This document shows, in pieces, positions 8,186-14,107 of a DNA stretch of 14,190 nucleotides. Source of the DNA: M55B157 sp965657825 (GTDB lineage Bacteria > Actinomycetota > Actinomycetes > S36-B12); NCBI GenBank assembly GCA_965657825.1, contig CBFHQG010000055.1, forward strand, positions 1 to 14,190, read 5' to 3'. Each line of letters begins with the position of its first letter. The stretch's first letter is position 1. The position numbers and the translations under genes were made by a program. The notes below the pieces were generated by a model. It did no database searches, was not told the DNA's origin, and worked only from the letters and a program-made list of their open reading frames with translations.

Positions 8186-8970
8186 GGGAGCATCGAGGCC
8201 GTCGACGCCGCGCGGTGTGGTGGACTGTCGCTCTGCTCACCCCGCTCCTCGCGGTCGGTGTGTGGGTGGGGTGGTACTCCCCGTGGCTGTCGGTGGAGCA
8301 CGTTCGCGTGGAGGTCACCGGTGACGTGCCCGCTTCAGTCGGGGAGTTCCCTGTCGCCGATGTCGAGGCGGTGGTCGACCTGCCCGAGGGCACGCCACTG
8401 CTTCGAGTGCCGACGGAGGCGATCACCGCACGGGTTTCCGCACTTCCCGCGGTGCGCACGGTCGACGTGGTTCGGGAATGGCCCAACACGGTGGTGATCG
8501 AGGTTTCCCGACGGATCCCGGTGGCGGCGGTGGCGGGGCCAGGCGGGTTCGATCTTGTCGATCTCGAGGGAATGGTGGTGACGGTGGTGGCGGATCAGCC
8601 AGGCGACCTGCCACTGGTTGATGCTCGGGGGGCGGGGTTGCCTGCGGCCCTCGCCGTAGCGGCCGGGCTACCCGAGGACCTGCGGGCAATGACACGGGTG
8701 ATCGAGGGGAGCACGCGAAACGACGTCACCCTCGTGATGCGCAACGAGGACCGGGTGATGTGGGGTAGCGCGGGGGAGGAGGATCTCAAGGCGCAGGTCC
8801 TCACCGCACTCCTGTCTCCCGAATGGGATCTGTACGACGTCTCCGCCCCGGCTGCCCCGACCACCGCACGGTCAGTCGACGACACGGTCGAGATGACGGA
8901 CATGACAACCCCGCAGGTCCCCGCCGGTGACGAGGTGACCACCGAGGACGTTGTCGTTGCTGTGGGATGA
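8182..8970 (+). CDS. ftsQ: Cell division protein FtsQ (POTRA domain)
   Basis: FtsQ is a bitopic membrane protein that works with FtsL and the FtsB/DivIC partner to license septal wall synthesis. The 262-residue product has an Arg-rich cytoplasmic start (residues 2-10), one transmembrane helix at about 11-31, a POTRA domain at about 36-112 and a beta domain ending in a YDVSAPAAP segment near 218-226, where actinobacterial FtsQ proteins often stop. Residues from about 231 to 262 form an additional Thr- and Asp/Glu-rich tail. The ATG overlaps the murC stop by 4 bp, with GGGAGAA at 8172-8178 as ribosome binding site. The last 20 bp overlap the likely start of the downstream hydrolase-like gene, so the tail and that start share DNA. 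Confidence 0.92.
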   Translation: MREHRGRRRRAVWWTVALLTPLLAVGVWVGWYSPWLSVEHVRVEVTGDVPASVGEFPVADVEAVVDLPEGTPLLRVPTEAITARVSALPAVRTVDVVREWPNTVVIEVSRRIPVAAVAGPGGFDLVDLEGMVVTVVADQPGDLPLVDARGAGLPAALAVAAGLPEDLRAMTRVIEGSTRNDVTLVMRNEDRVMWGSAGEEDLKAQVLTALLSPEWDLYDVSAPAAPTTARSVDDTVEMTDMTTPQVPAGDEVTTEDVVVAVG

Positions 8971-9622
8971 CCCCGTCGGCTCGGTGCGGGCGGCGGTCAT
9001 CATCCAGCACGGTTTCGCCCGGACCCCGGAGCACCTGGCCGGTCTCGCCGGTGCTGCAGCGGCGAACGGGTTCCTCGTCGTGCGACCCCGGGTGCCCTCG
9101 TTGCGCCCACGCAACTCTTTGCAGGACGAGGCGTGGTTGGACACCCTCGGTGCGGAAGTCCGTGCGGCGATCCAGCGCAGAGCCGGGCACCTGGGGATCA
9201 TCGGTGTGGGTCATTCCGCCGGTGCGGCGGTCGTGTCCGGGTGGAGCCGGGACCTCGACGGTCTGATCCTGCTCGATCCGGTAGATCGCCACGGGCGCAT
9301 CGATCGGTTGGGCCGGACGGACCCCGGGGGTGATGAACCGCCGATACGCGTGATCAGCGCGGAACCATCGTCGTGCAATCGCCACGGTCTGGCCGCGCGC
9401 CGACTCGCCGCAGCAGGGTGCATCCGGGCTGGATCCACCTGGACCCTCATCAACGGCACGGCACATCCCGACCCCGAGCGCATTCCGGCGAGCCTCGCGC
9501 CGACGGATGTGGCAGACAGCGATCTCCTCGCCCGACTGGTCTGCGGTCGAGGGGGAGACGCTGAGGCGGTGTGCCGGTGGGGGGAGACGATCGTGGAGGA
9601 ACTCGAGTCGATGGCGACGTGA
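8951..9622 (+). CDS. Alpha/beta-hydrolase-like protein inserted between ftsQ and ftsZ
   Basis: The 223-residue product looks like a small cytoplasmic alpha/beta-hydrolase; no signal peptide or membrane helix is evident. An early strand ends in IIQHGF (residues 17-22), a usual oxyanion-site element. The nucleophile elbow GVGHSAG puts Ser89 as nucleophile. LILLDP (D109) offers a candidate acid, and His172 in GTAHPD near the end is a candidate general base. EPSSCN near 138-143 may hint at chlorophyllase- or PHB-depolymerase-like relatives, but I cannot name a substrate. The start is uncertain: TTG 8951 overlaps ftsQ by 20 bp; TTG 8957 has better spacing from GAGGA at 8944-8948; GTG 8984 would lie beyond ftsQ. 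This gene is not a standard dcw member, and its role in wall synthesis is unknown. It is close enough to ftsQ to be co-translated. Confidence 0.8.
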   Translation: MSLLWDDPVGSVRAAVIIQHGFARTPEHLAGLAGAAAANGFLVVRPRVPSLRPRNSLQDEAWLDTLGAEVRAAIQRRAGHLGIIGVGHSAGAAVVSGWSRDLDGLILLDPVDRHGRIDRLGRTDPGGDEPPIRVISAEPSSCNRHGLAARRLAAAGCIRAGSTWTLINGTAHPDPERIPASLAPTDVADSDLLARLVCGRGGDAEAVCRWGETIVEELESMAT

Positions 9623-9647
9623 GGATCGGGGGATCGAGTAGATCCTC
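9621..9647 (+). repeat. Inverted repeat after the hydrolase-like gene
   Basis: GAGGATC at 9621-9627 is exactly complementary to GATCCTC at 9641-9647, with a 13-nt loop that holds a further GGATCG copy. A nested alternative pairs TCGAG (9634-9638) with CTCGA (9645-9649). The first arm overlaps the hydrolase stop codon, and the element ends about 15 bp before the putative -10 of the carbonic anhydrase gene. There is no T-run, so it is a poor intrinsic terminator. It could be an operator or an mRNA hairpin, or chance. Confidence 0.35.
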
Positions 9648-9661
9648 GACGGTCAGGGGTC

Positions 9662-9667
9662 TATTGT
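9662..9667 (+). promoter_or_regulatory. Putative -10 element for a leaderless carbonic anhydrase mRNA
   Basis: TATTGT fits the actinobacterial TANNNT -10 pattern. Its last base is 7 nt before the GTG start at 9675, which would place the transcription start on or next to the start codon and give a leaderless message. This agrees with the absence of any purine-rich ribosome binding site before that GTG. No convincing -35 hexamer lies 16-19 nt upstream. Inferred from pattern and spacing only. Confidence 0.4.
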
Positions 9668-9674
9668 CCCGCGA

Positions 9675-10208
9675 GTGATCGACGAAGAGGCGCAAGGCAC
9701 AACCGTCATCGATGCGCTGGTTGCTGCGAACCGGGCCTACGCCCGAGGTTTCCCTGGTCCACTGCCCACCCCACCGGCTCATCACCTAGCGGTGGTGTCC
9801 TGCATGGATTCGCGCATCGACCTGTTCGCGTCACTGGGACTCCACCTCGGTGAAGCCCACATCATCCGCAACGCCGGCGGCGTCGTGACCGACGACGTGA
9901 TCCGGTCGCTGACGATCAGTCAGCGTGAACTGGGCACGCGGGAGATCGCCCTCATCCACCACACCGACTGCGGCCTACTGCGTTTCACCGATGACTCCTT
10001 CTCCGAGCAGCTCGCCGAGGAGGTCGGGATGAAGCCGAGTTGGCCGATCGAGTCGTTCACCGATCCCGTCGTCAGCGTGCGTCGGTCGATCACCCGGGTC
10101 CGTCGTAATGCCTTCATCCCGTACACCGACGTCGTGCGCGGATTCGTCTTCGATGTGGCCACGGGGCTGCTGGAAGAGGTCCATCCCGACGGGGTGACCG
10201 CAGGCTGA
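9675..10208 (+). CDS. Compact beta-class carbonic anhydrase (Rv1284-like)
   Basis: This enzyme interconverts CO2 and bicarbonate. The 177-residue product has the beta-class zinc site: C43 and the D45/R47 dyad in CMDSR, then H96 and C99 in HHTDCG. The surrounding blocks PLPTPPAHH, GEAHIIRNAGGVVTDDVIRSL, LGTREI and RGFVFDVATG match what I recall of the short mycobacterial beta-carbonic anhydrase Rv1284, including the compact size. Bicarbonate feeds carboxylases, for example in fatty acid and nucleotide synthesis, and the protein is probably cytoplasmic. The start is GTG 9675; there is no Shine-Dalgarno sequence, but a -10-like TATTGT sits at leaderless spacing. It lies 52 bp after the hydrolase-like gene and 190 bp before ftsZ. 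It is not a normal dcw gene; nothing in the sequence ties it directly to division. Confidence 0.93.
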   Translation: MIDEEAQGTTVIDALVAANRAYARGFPGPLPTPPAHHLAVVSCMDSRIDLFASLGLHLGEAHIIRNAGGVVTDDVIRSLTISQRELGTREIALIHHTDCGLLRFTDDSFSEQLAEEVGMKPSWPIESFTDPVVSVRRSITRVRRNAFIPYTDVVRGFVFDVATGLLEEVHPDGVTAG

Positions 10209-10256
10209 TGCGGGGATCGGGCGGTGAGGTGCTCGGTCCGGTCTCCGCGTGGCGGC

Positions 10257-10286
10257 TTGCACCACTGCCGAGGGGGTGCCTACGCT
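10257..10286 (+). promoter_or_regulatory. Probable ftsZ promoter (sigma-A type)
   Basis: TTGCAC at 10257-10262 and TACGCT at 10281-10286 are separated by 18 nt, close to the actinobacterial housekeeping pattern TTGACA-N17/18-TANNNT. Transcription would start near 10293, leaving a leader of about 105 nt before the ftsZ start. This is the best promoter-like match I saw in the window, and ftsZ genes of actinobacteria commonly have promoters of their own. A dyad, GCACC (10259-10263) and GGTGC (10275-10279), overlaps the -35 and fills the spacer, so a repressor site is possible. A second TANNNT (TAACGT, 10321-10326) lacks a good -35. Confidence 0.55.
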
Positions 10287-10316
10287 AACGAGCACGTCAA
10301 CCGCGCAGTGATCTAC

Positions 10317-10337
10317 ATCTTAACGTGAGATTGAGAT
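10317..10337 (+). promoter_or_regulatory. Hairpin in the ftsZ 5' leader
   Basis: ATCTTAA (10317-10323) pairs with TTGAGAT (10331-10337) over 7 bp, with one G-U pair and a 7-nt loop (CGTGAGA). It stands out as AT-rich in an otherwise very GC-rich gap. It lies in the transcribed leader if the promoter at 10257-10286 is used, 61 nt before the ftsZ start. It could act as an mRNA structure or a protein-binding dyad; this is inference. Confidence 0.4.
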
Positions 10338-10382
10338 CCAGGCGTCGATCAGCACGGTGGCCGTCGGACGCGTCGGACCATC

Positions 10383-10390
10383 GGAAGGGA
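10383..10390 (+). promoter_or_regulatory. Ribosome binding site that sets the ftsZ start
   Basis: GGAAGGGA lies 8 nt before the GTG at 10399. The upstream in-frame ATG at 10390 overlaps this element and the one at 10357 has nothing comparable, so the site favours GTG 10399 and a protein beginning MAAPQNYL, as in other actinobacteria. Confidence 0.75.
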
Positions 10391-10398
10391 TGCGCTCA

Positions 10399-11568
10399 GT
10401 GGCCGCACCGCAGAACTACCTCGCCGTCATCAAGGTCGTCGGCATCGGGGGCGGCGGCGTCAACGCCGTCAACCGGATGATCGACGTCGGTTTGAAGGGT
10501 GTGGAATTCGTCGCCATCAACACCGACGCCCAGGCGCTGCTGATGAGTGATGCCGATGTGAAGCTCGACATCGGCCGGGACCTCACCCGTGGTTTGGGAG
10601 CCGGAGCCGACCCCGAGGTCGGCCGACAGGCTGCAGAGGACCATGCCGAGGAGATCGAGGACGTCCTTCGAGGCGCGGACATGGTGTTCGTCACCGCCGG
10701 AGAGGGAGGCGGCACGGGCACGGGCGGCGCCCCCGTGGTGGCCCGGATCGCGCGAGGCCTCGGCGCCCTCACCATCGGCGTCGTCACACGACCCTTCGGC
10801 TTCGAAGGCCGGCGCCGATCGACCCAGGCTGAGATCGGGGTGGAGAACCTGCGCGATGAGGTCGACACCCTCATCGTCATTCCCAACGACCGGTTGCTCA
10901 GTCTGGCCGACCGCAACATCAGCGTCATCGACGCCTTCCGCCAGGCCGATCACGTCCTGCTGCAGGGTGTCTCGGGAATCACCGACCTGATCACCACACC
11001 GGGGCTGATCAACCTCGACTTCGCCGACGTCAAGAGCGTCATGTCCGGTGCCGGTTCCGCGCTCATGGGAATCGGCAGCGCGCGAGGCGAGGAGCGTGCG
11101 GTCGAGGCGGCCGAGCGGGCCATTTCCTCACCCCTGCTCGAGGCGAGCATCGAAGGTGCCCACGGGGTCCTCCTCAGTGTGTCCGGTGGCAGCGACCTCG
11201 GACTGTTCGAGATCAACGAGGCCGCCCGTCTGGTCTCCGACGCAGCTCATCCCGATGCCAACATCATCTTCGGTGCGGTCATCGACGACACGCTCGCCGA
11301 TGAGGTTCGGGTCACGGTCATCGCGGCAGGCTTCGACGGAGGTGCTCCGCCCACGCGCCGCAGCCAGCCGGTCACCCGCAAGGTCGCCGACGAGACCCCG
11401 GTTGCCGCCGCCGTCGCCTCATCGCAGGGGGCGGAGGAGTCACCGGCGATCCCCGTCACCCCCGAGCCCGTCCCGGAACCGAAACGGCCGGCACCTCCGA
11501 CGCGCACCATCGTCTTCGACGATGTCGAAGGTGGCGACGATCTCGACGTCCCCGATTTCTTGAAGTAG
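10399..11568 (+). CDS. ftsZ: Cell division GTPase FtsZ
   Basis: FtsZ is the tubulin-like GTPase that forms the Z ring at mid-cell and directs the septal wall machinery encoded upstream. With the GTG start at 10399 the product is 389 residues and begins MAAPQNYLAVIKVVGIGGGG, the typical actinobacterial N-terminus. The tubulin signature GGGTGTG is at residues 103-109, and the catalytic T7 loop NLDFADV at 205-211 carries D207 and D210. A short Pro- and Ala-rich linker follows the globular domain and ends in DDLDVPDFLK, the conserved C-terminal peptide that binds partners such as SepF. The longer in-frame start at 10357 was rejected because the ribosome binding site at 10383-10390 points to 10399. 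The gene probably has its own promoter. pgeF follows 15 nt later. Confidence 0.98.
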   Translation: MAAPQNYLAVIKVVGIGGGGVNAVNRMIDVGLKGVEFVAINTDAQALLMSDADVKLDIGRDLTRGLGAGADPEVGRQAAEDHAEEIEDVLRGADMVFVTAGEGGGTGTGGAPVVARIARGLGALTIGVVTRPFGFEGRRRSTQAEIGVENLRDEVDTLIVIPNDRLLSLADRNISVIDAFRQADHVLLQGVSGITDLITTPGLINLDFADVKSVMSGAGSALMGIGSARGEERAVEAAERAISSPLLEASIEGAHGVLLSVSGGSDLGLFEINEAARLVSDAAHPDANIIFGAVIDDTLADEVRVTVIAAGFDGGAPPTRRSQPVTRKVADETPVAAAVASSQGAEESPAIPVTPEPVPEPKRPAPPTRTIVFDDVEGGDDLDVPDFLK

Positions 11569-11583
11569 CACTCGACACCGTCG

Positions 11584-12372
11584 ATGGGCGTCTTGGCTCG
11601 AGGCCGCGTCCTGTTCGATGCTGCAGCGACCACCGACGACCGACCTCCTGTCCGCCCGATCGAGGTGGAATGGATGTTCACCGATCGAACGGGTGGCCGC
11701 AGTGCACCCCCCTTCGATGGTTCGAATCTGGGTACGCATGTGGGTGACGAACCCGATGCCGTCGCTGCCAATCGAGAGCTTCTCGCCGATGCCCTCGGCG
11801 TCGACTCCGCGTCGCTGATCACGATGGAGCAGGTCCACGGTCGTGATGTGGCGGTGATCAACGCACCCTTCGCGCCGCAGGATGCTCCGGTGCGTGCCGA
11901 CGCGGTGATCACATCCCGGCCGGGTCTGGTGCTCGTCACCCAGGTGGCGGACTGCGTCCCGGTCCTGCTCGCCAGCCCCGAAGGCCTGGTCGGGGCTGTG
12001 CATTCGGGATGGCGCGGTGTCGTGGCCGGTGTCGTGGATGCCGCGGTCGATGCGCTAGTCGAACAGGGAGCGCAGGTCCACACCGTGCGCGCCTGGATCG
12101 GTCCCGCGATCTGTCCGGGCTGCTACGAGGTGGGCGAGCAGGTGCGCGCGCAGGTCGCGGCAGTTGCGCCCGCGGCCTTCGCGCAGACCCGATGGGGCAC
12201 GGCGGCAGTGGATGTCGTCGCCGGTGTGGCCGAGCAGCTCACCCGCCGAGGCATCTCGGTGGAGACGATCGAGGCCTGCACGGCCGAGGACGACCGGCTG
12301 TTCTCCTACCGGCGCGATGGGCGAACCGGCCGTCAGGCCGGAGCCATCATGATGCATCCGGTGCGGCAGTGA
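11584..12372 (+). CDS. pgeF: Peptidoglycan editing factor PgeF (YfiH / multi-copper polyphenol oxidase-like family)
   Basis: The 262-residue product belongs to the YfiH/PgeF family (DUF152, 'laccase domain'). In E. coli the protein limits misincorporation of L-Ser in place of L-Ala in the stem peptide; human LACC1 homologues act on purine nucleosides. Visible motifs are FTDRTGG, NLGTHVGD, EQVHG (H85), ADCVPVLL (C124), AVHSGWRG (H140), GPAICPGCYEVG and TGRQAG. H85, C124 and H140 are the expected metal-binding set. The start is uncertain: ATG 11584 leaves a 15-nt gap after ftsZ but has a weak ribosome binding site, whereas ATG 11674 is preceded by GAGGTGGA but would remove the first strand of the fold. 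I prefer 11584. Position between ftsZ and yggS is the conserved actinobacterial arrangement. Confidence 0.92.
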   Translation: MGVLARGRVLFDAAATTDDRPPVRPIEVEWMFTDRTGGRSAPPFDGSNLGTHVGDEPDAVAANRELLADALGVDSASLITMEQVHGRDVAVINAPFAPQDAPVRADAVITSRPGLVLVTQVADCVPVLLASPEGLVGAVHSGWRGVVAGVVDAAVDALVEQGAQVHTVRAWIGPAICPGCYEVGEQVRAQVAAVAPAAFAQTRWGTAAVDVVAGVAEQLTRRGISVETIEACTAEDDRLFSYRRDGRTGRQAGAIMMHPVRQ

Positions 12373-13115
12373 GCGATTCGCCAACCGCGCGCGCAACCCC
12401 TGAGCGCATCGCTGAACTCGCCGAAGGTCTCGCCACCACTCATGCGCGCATCGAGGCAGCCTGCCGCCGTTACGGTCGTGACCCGCTTGAGGTGCATCTG
12501 ATCGTGGTAACCAAGACATGGCCGGCCAGTGACGTGCTGGCACTGGCTGAACTGGGAGTGCGAGATGTGGGAGAGAACAAGGCGGCGGAGCTCGCAGCCA
12601 AGCGTGCAGTGTGTGCGGACGCCCCACTGACCTGGCACTTCATCGGGCAGATCCAGTCGAACAAGGCGCGAGGAATCGCGCAGCACGCCGATGTCGTTCA
12701 TGCAGTCGATCGAGCCAAGATCATCGCTCCTTTGTCGCGCGGTCGGGTGGATCTGCTGGGAGATCGAGGCGACGGCGGGGATCTGGACTGCCTGGTGCAG
12801 ATCTCCCTGGATCCGAGCCCCTCACCAGAACGGGGAGGAATCGCACCTGATCGAGCCGAGGAGATCGCTGCGCAGATCGCCCAGGCACCAGGCCTCGCGA
12901 TGCGCGGGGTGATGGGGGTCGCCCCGCTCTCGGGTGACCCGCTCGGGGCCTTCGAGTCGTTGCACCGCAGCGCTGAGCGAATCCGGGAAGTGCATCCCCA
13001 GGCCCGGTGGATCTCGGCGGGGATGAGTGGTGATCTGGAAGCTGCGATCGAGGCGGGCGCGACACACCTTCGCGTCGGCTCGGCGATCCTGGGGACGAGG
13101 CCCTCCCTCGGGTAG
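12369..13115 (+). CDS. yggS: Pyridoxal phosphate homeostasis protein (YggS/PLPBP family)
   Basis: This single-domain TIM-barrel protein binds PLP and buffers vitamin B6 and amino acid metabolism; it has no known catalytic activity. The start is GTG 12369, overlapping the pgeF stop as GTGA, and gives 248 residues. The frame stays open upstream to 12009, but that part lies inside pgeF and is not homologous sequence. K49 in VTKTWP is the PLP-binding lysine. Other family blocks are GENKAAEL, WHFIGQIQSNK, VHAVDR, SAGMSGDLEAAIEAG and THLRVGSAILG. Some blocks differ from the usual form: GENKAAEL for GENYVQEL and GVMGVAPL for GLMxIPP. Placement next to pgeF and sepF is conserved in Gram-positives, although the link to division is not understood. 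Confidence 0.93.
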   Translation: MSDSPTARATPERIAELAEGLATTHARIEAACRRYGRDPLEVHLIVVTKTWPASDVLALAELGVRDVGENKAAELAAKRAVCADAPLTWHFIGQIQSNKARGIAQHADVVHAVDRAKIIAPLSRGRVDLLGDRGDGGDLDCLVQISLDPSPSPERGGIAPDRAEEIAAQIAQAPGLAMRGVMGVAPLSGDPLGAFESLHRSAERIREVHPQARWISAGMSGDLEAAIEAGATHLRVGSAILGTRPSLG

Positions 13116-13126
13116 CGTCTAGCGTC
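13113..13126 (+). repeat. Tandem TAGCGTC repeat upstream of sepF
   Basis: The heptamer TAGCGTC occurs twice in direct tandem (13113-13119 and 13120-13126), the first copy containing the yggS stop codon. Each copy contains TAGCGT, a TANNNT match, so this could include a -10 element for sepF with a leader of about 45 nt, but no clear -35 is seen. Observed repeat, speculative function. Confidence 0.35.
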
Positions 13127-13178
13127 AGTAGGCCGGAGGACTGCAGCCTTCGACCTGACACGACCCGAAAGGCACACC

Positions 13179-13745
13179 ATGGCTGGCTCGATGCGCAAGA
13201 TGGCGGTGTACCTAGGCCTCGTCGAGGACGAGGACCCCTATCGCGATGACCCGTACCGCACCGGTGAGGTCGACGAGTACGACGAACCGGAGGAGAAGCC
13301 GGCGCGTCGATCAACCCGGCGATCGAGCGCGTCGGACTACCGGTCGGTGACCGTGGCCGACCCGCCGTCCTCGGTTCGCACCTTCCGAGAAGAGCGGGTG
13401 AGCACTCCGCGCACCGTGGAGGCCGATCCCACCCCGACCCGTGCCGGCAGCTCCATCGGAGCCGACCTGTATCGGATCACCACGATCCACCCGCACACCT
13501 ACAACGACGCACGTCGCATCGGTGAGGAGTACCGGGAGGGGATCCCGGTGATCATGAACCTCACGGAGATGGAGGACGGCGACGCCAAGCGCATCGTGGA
13601 CTTCGCAGCCGGTTTGGTGTTCGGGTTGCACGGCACGATCGAGCGCGTGACCAACAAGGTGTTCCTGCTGTCCCCGGTCAACGTGGACGTCGGCGCCGAG
13701 GCTCGCGCCCAACTGGCCCAGAACGGGTTCTTCAACCAAAGCTGA
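13179..13745 (+). CDS. sepF: Cell division protein SepF
   Basis: SepF binds the C-terminal peptide of FtsZ and tethers the ring to the membrane; it is essential in several actinobacteria, which lack FtsA. The 188-residue product opens with MAGSMRKMAVYLGLVEDED, the usual membrane-binding amphipathic start, continues as a disordered acidic and Arg-rich linker (about residues 20-95), and ends with the conserved SepF core (about 96-182) bearing the TIHPHTYNDA, VIMNLTEM and FAAGLVFGL blocks. ATG 13179 has AAAGG at 13168-13172 as ribosome binding site. It lies 63 bp after yggS, so it may use an additional promoter. Its partner ftsZ lies three genes upstream. Confidence 0.96.
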   Translation: MAGSMRKMAVYLGLVEDEDPYRDDPYRTGEVDEYDEPEEKPARRSTRRSSASDYRSVTVADPPSSVRTFREERVSTPRTVEADPTPTRAGSSIGADLYRITTIHPHTYNDARRIGEEYREGIPVIMNLTEMEDGDAKRIVDFAAGLVFGLHGTIERVTNKVFLLSPVNVDVGAEARAQLAQNGFFNQS

Positions 13746-13753
13746 ATCGGGTG

Positions 13754-13780
13754 CGCTGCCGACGGCAGCGGACGTTCGTC
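13754..13780 (+). repeat. Two adjacent hairpins between sepF and yggT
   Basis: CGCTGCC (13754-13760) and GGCAGCG (13764-13770) form a perfect 7-bp stem with a GAC loop. GACG (13771-13774) and CGTC (13777-13780) follow directly as a second, very small stem. No T-run follows, so a classical terminator is unlikely. The structure ends just upstream of the yggT ribosome binding site at 13783-13788, so it may stabilise or attenuate the message between sepF and yggT. Confidence 0.45.
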
Positions 13781-13796
13781 GTGAGGGGATGAGGCG

Positions 13797-14084
13797 GTGG
13801 CTGCGGTCGGGCAGGTGATCGCGACCGTCCTGTGGTTGTACTGGCTGGTCCTCATCGGACGGCTGGTGTTCGACTTCGTCCAGATCTTCGCTCGCTCGTG
13901 GCGCCCGAAGGGTCCGCTGCTGATCCTGGCCGAGATCATCTACAGCCTCACCGACCCGCCCCTACGACTGCTGCGCAAGGTGATCCCGCCGCTGAAACTC
14001 GGAGGCATCCAGTTCGATCTGGCCTTCCTCGTCCTCATCATCGCGGTGCAGATCCTCATCAACGTGGCCCTCGCCTTCACCTAA
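13797..14084 (+). CDS. yggT: YggT family small membrane protein
   Basis: The 95-residue product is a YggT-family integral membrane protein. Two hydrophobic stretches are visible, at about residues 5-28 and 72-94, joined by a loop with the family's TDPPLRLLRKVIPP segment. The molecular function is not established; the gene sits between sepF and divIVA in most actinobacteria and in related Gram-positive clusters, suggesting a membrane role linked to division or polar growth. The start is GTG 13797, with GAGGGG at 13783-13788 spaced 8 nt upstream; the ATG at 13789 is out of frame. It is 51 bp downstream of sepF and 23 bp upstream of divIVA. Confidence 0.93.
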   Translation: MAAVGQVIATVLWLYWLVLIGRLVFDFVQIFARSWRPKGPLLILAEIIYSLTDPPLRLLRKVIPPLKLGGIQFDLAFLVLIIAVQILINVALAFT

Positions 14085-14107
14085 ACCCTCTGCGAAGGAG
14101 ACCGGAC

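Noticed and set aside
8801..9466. Minus-strand open frame opposite the end of ftsQ and the hydrolase-like gene
   Set aside because: Arg/Pro-rich translation typical of a shadow frame; the + strand hydrolase frame has coherent strand and catalytic motifs.
10209..10256. Intrinsic terminator after the carbonic anhydrase gene
   Set aside because: No stable GC stem followed by a T-run was found in the stretch; read-through into ftsZ cannot be excluded.
10357..10398. Longer FtsZ start at 10357 (or ATG 10390)
   Set aside because: The ribosome binding site GGAAGGGA at 10383-10390 and the conserved MAAPQNYL N-terminus indicate GTG 10399.
11247..12083. Minus-strand open frame opposite the ftsZ end and pgeF
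   Set aside because: Ser/Thr/Arg-rich translation without motifs, opposite two certain genes.
12009..12368. Upstream extension of the yggS frame
   Set aside because: It lies entirely inside pgeF and gives an Arg/Gly-rich translation; GTG 12369 gives the normal family length and a GTGA overlap.
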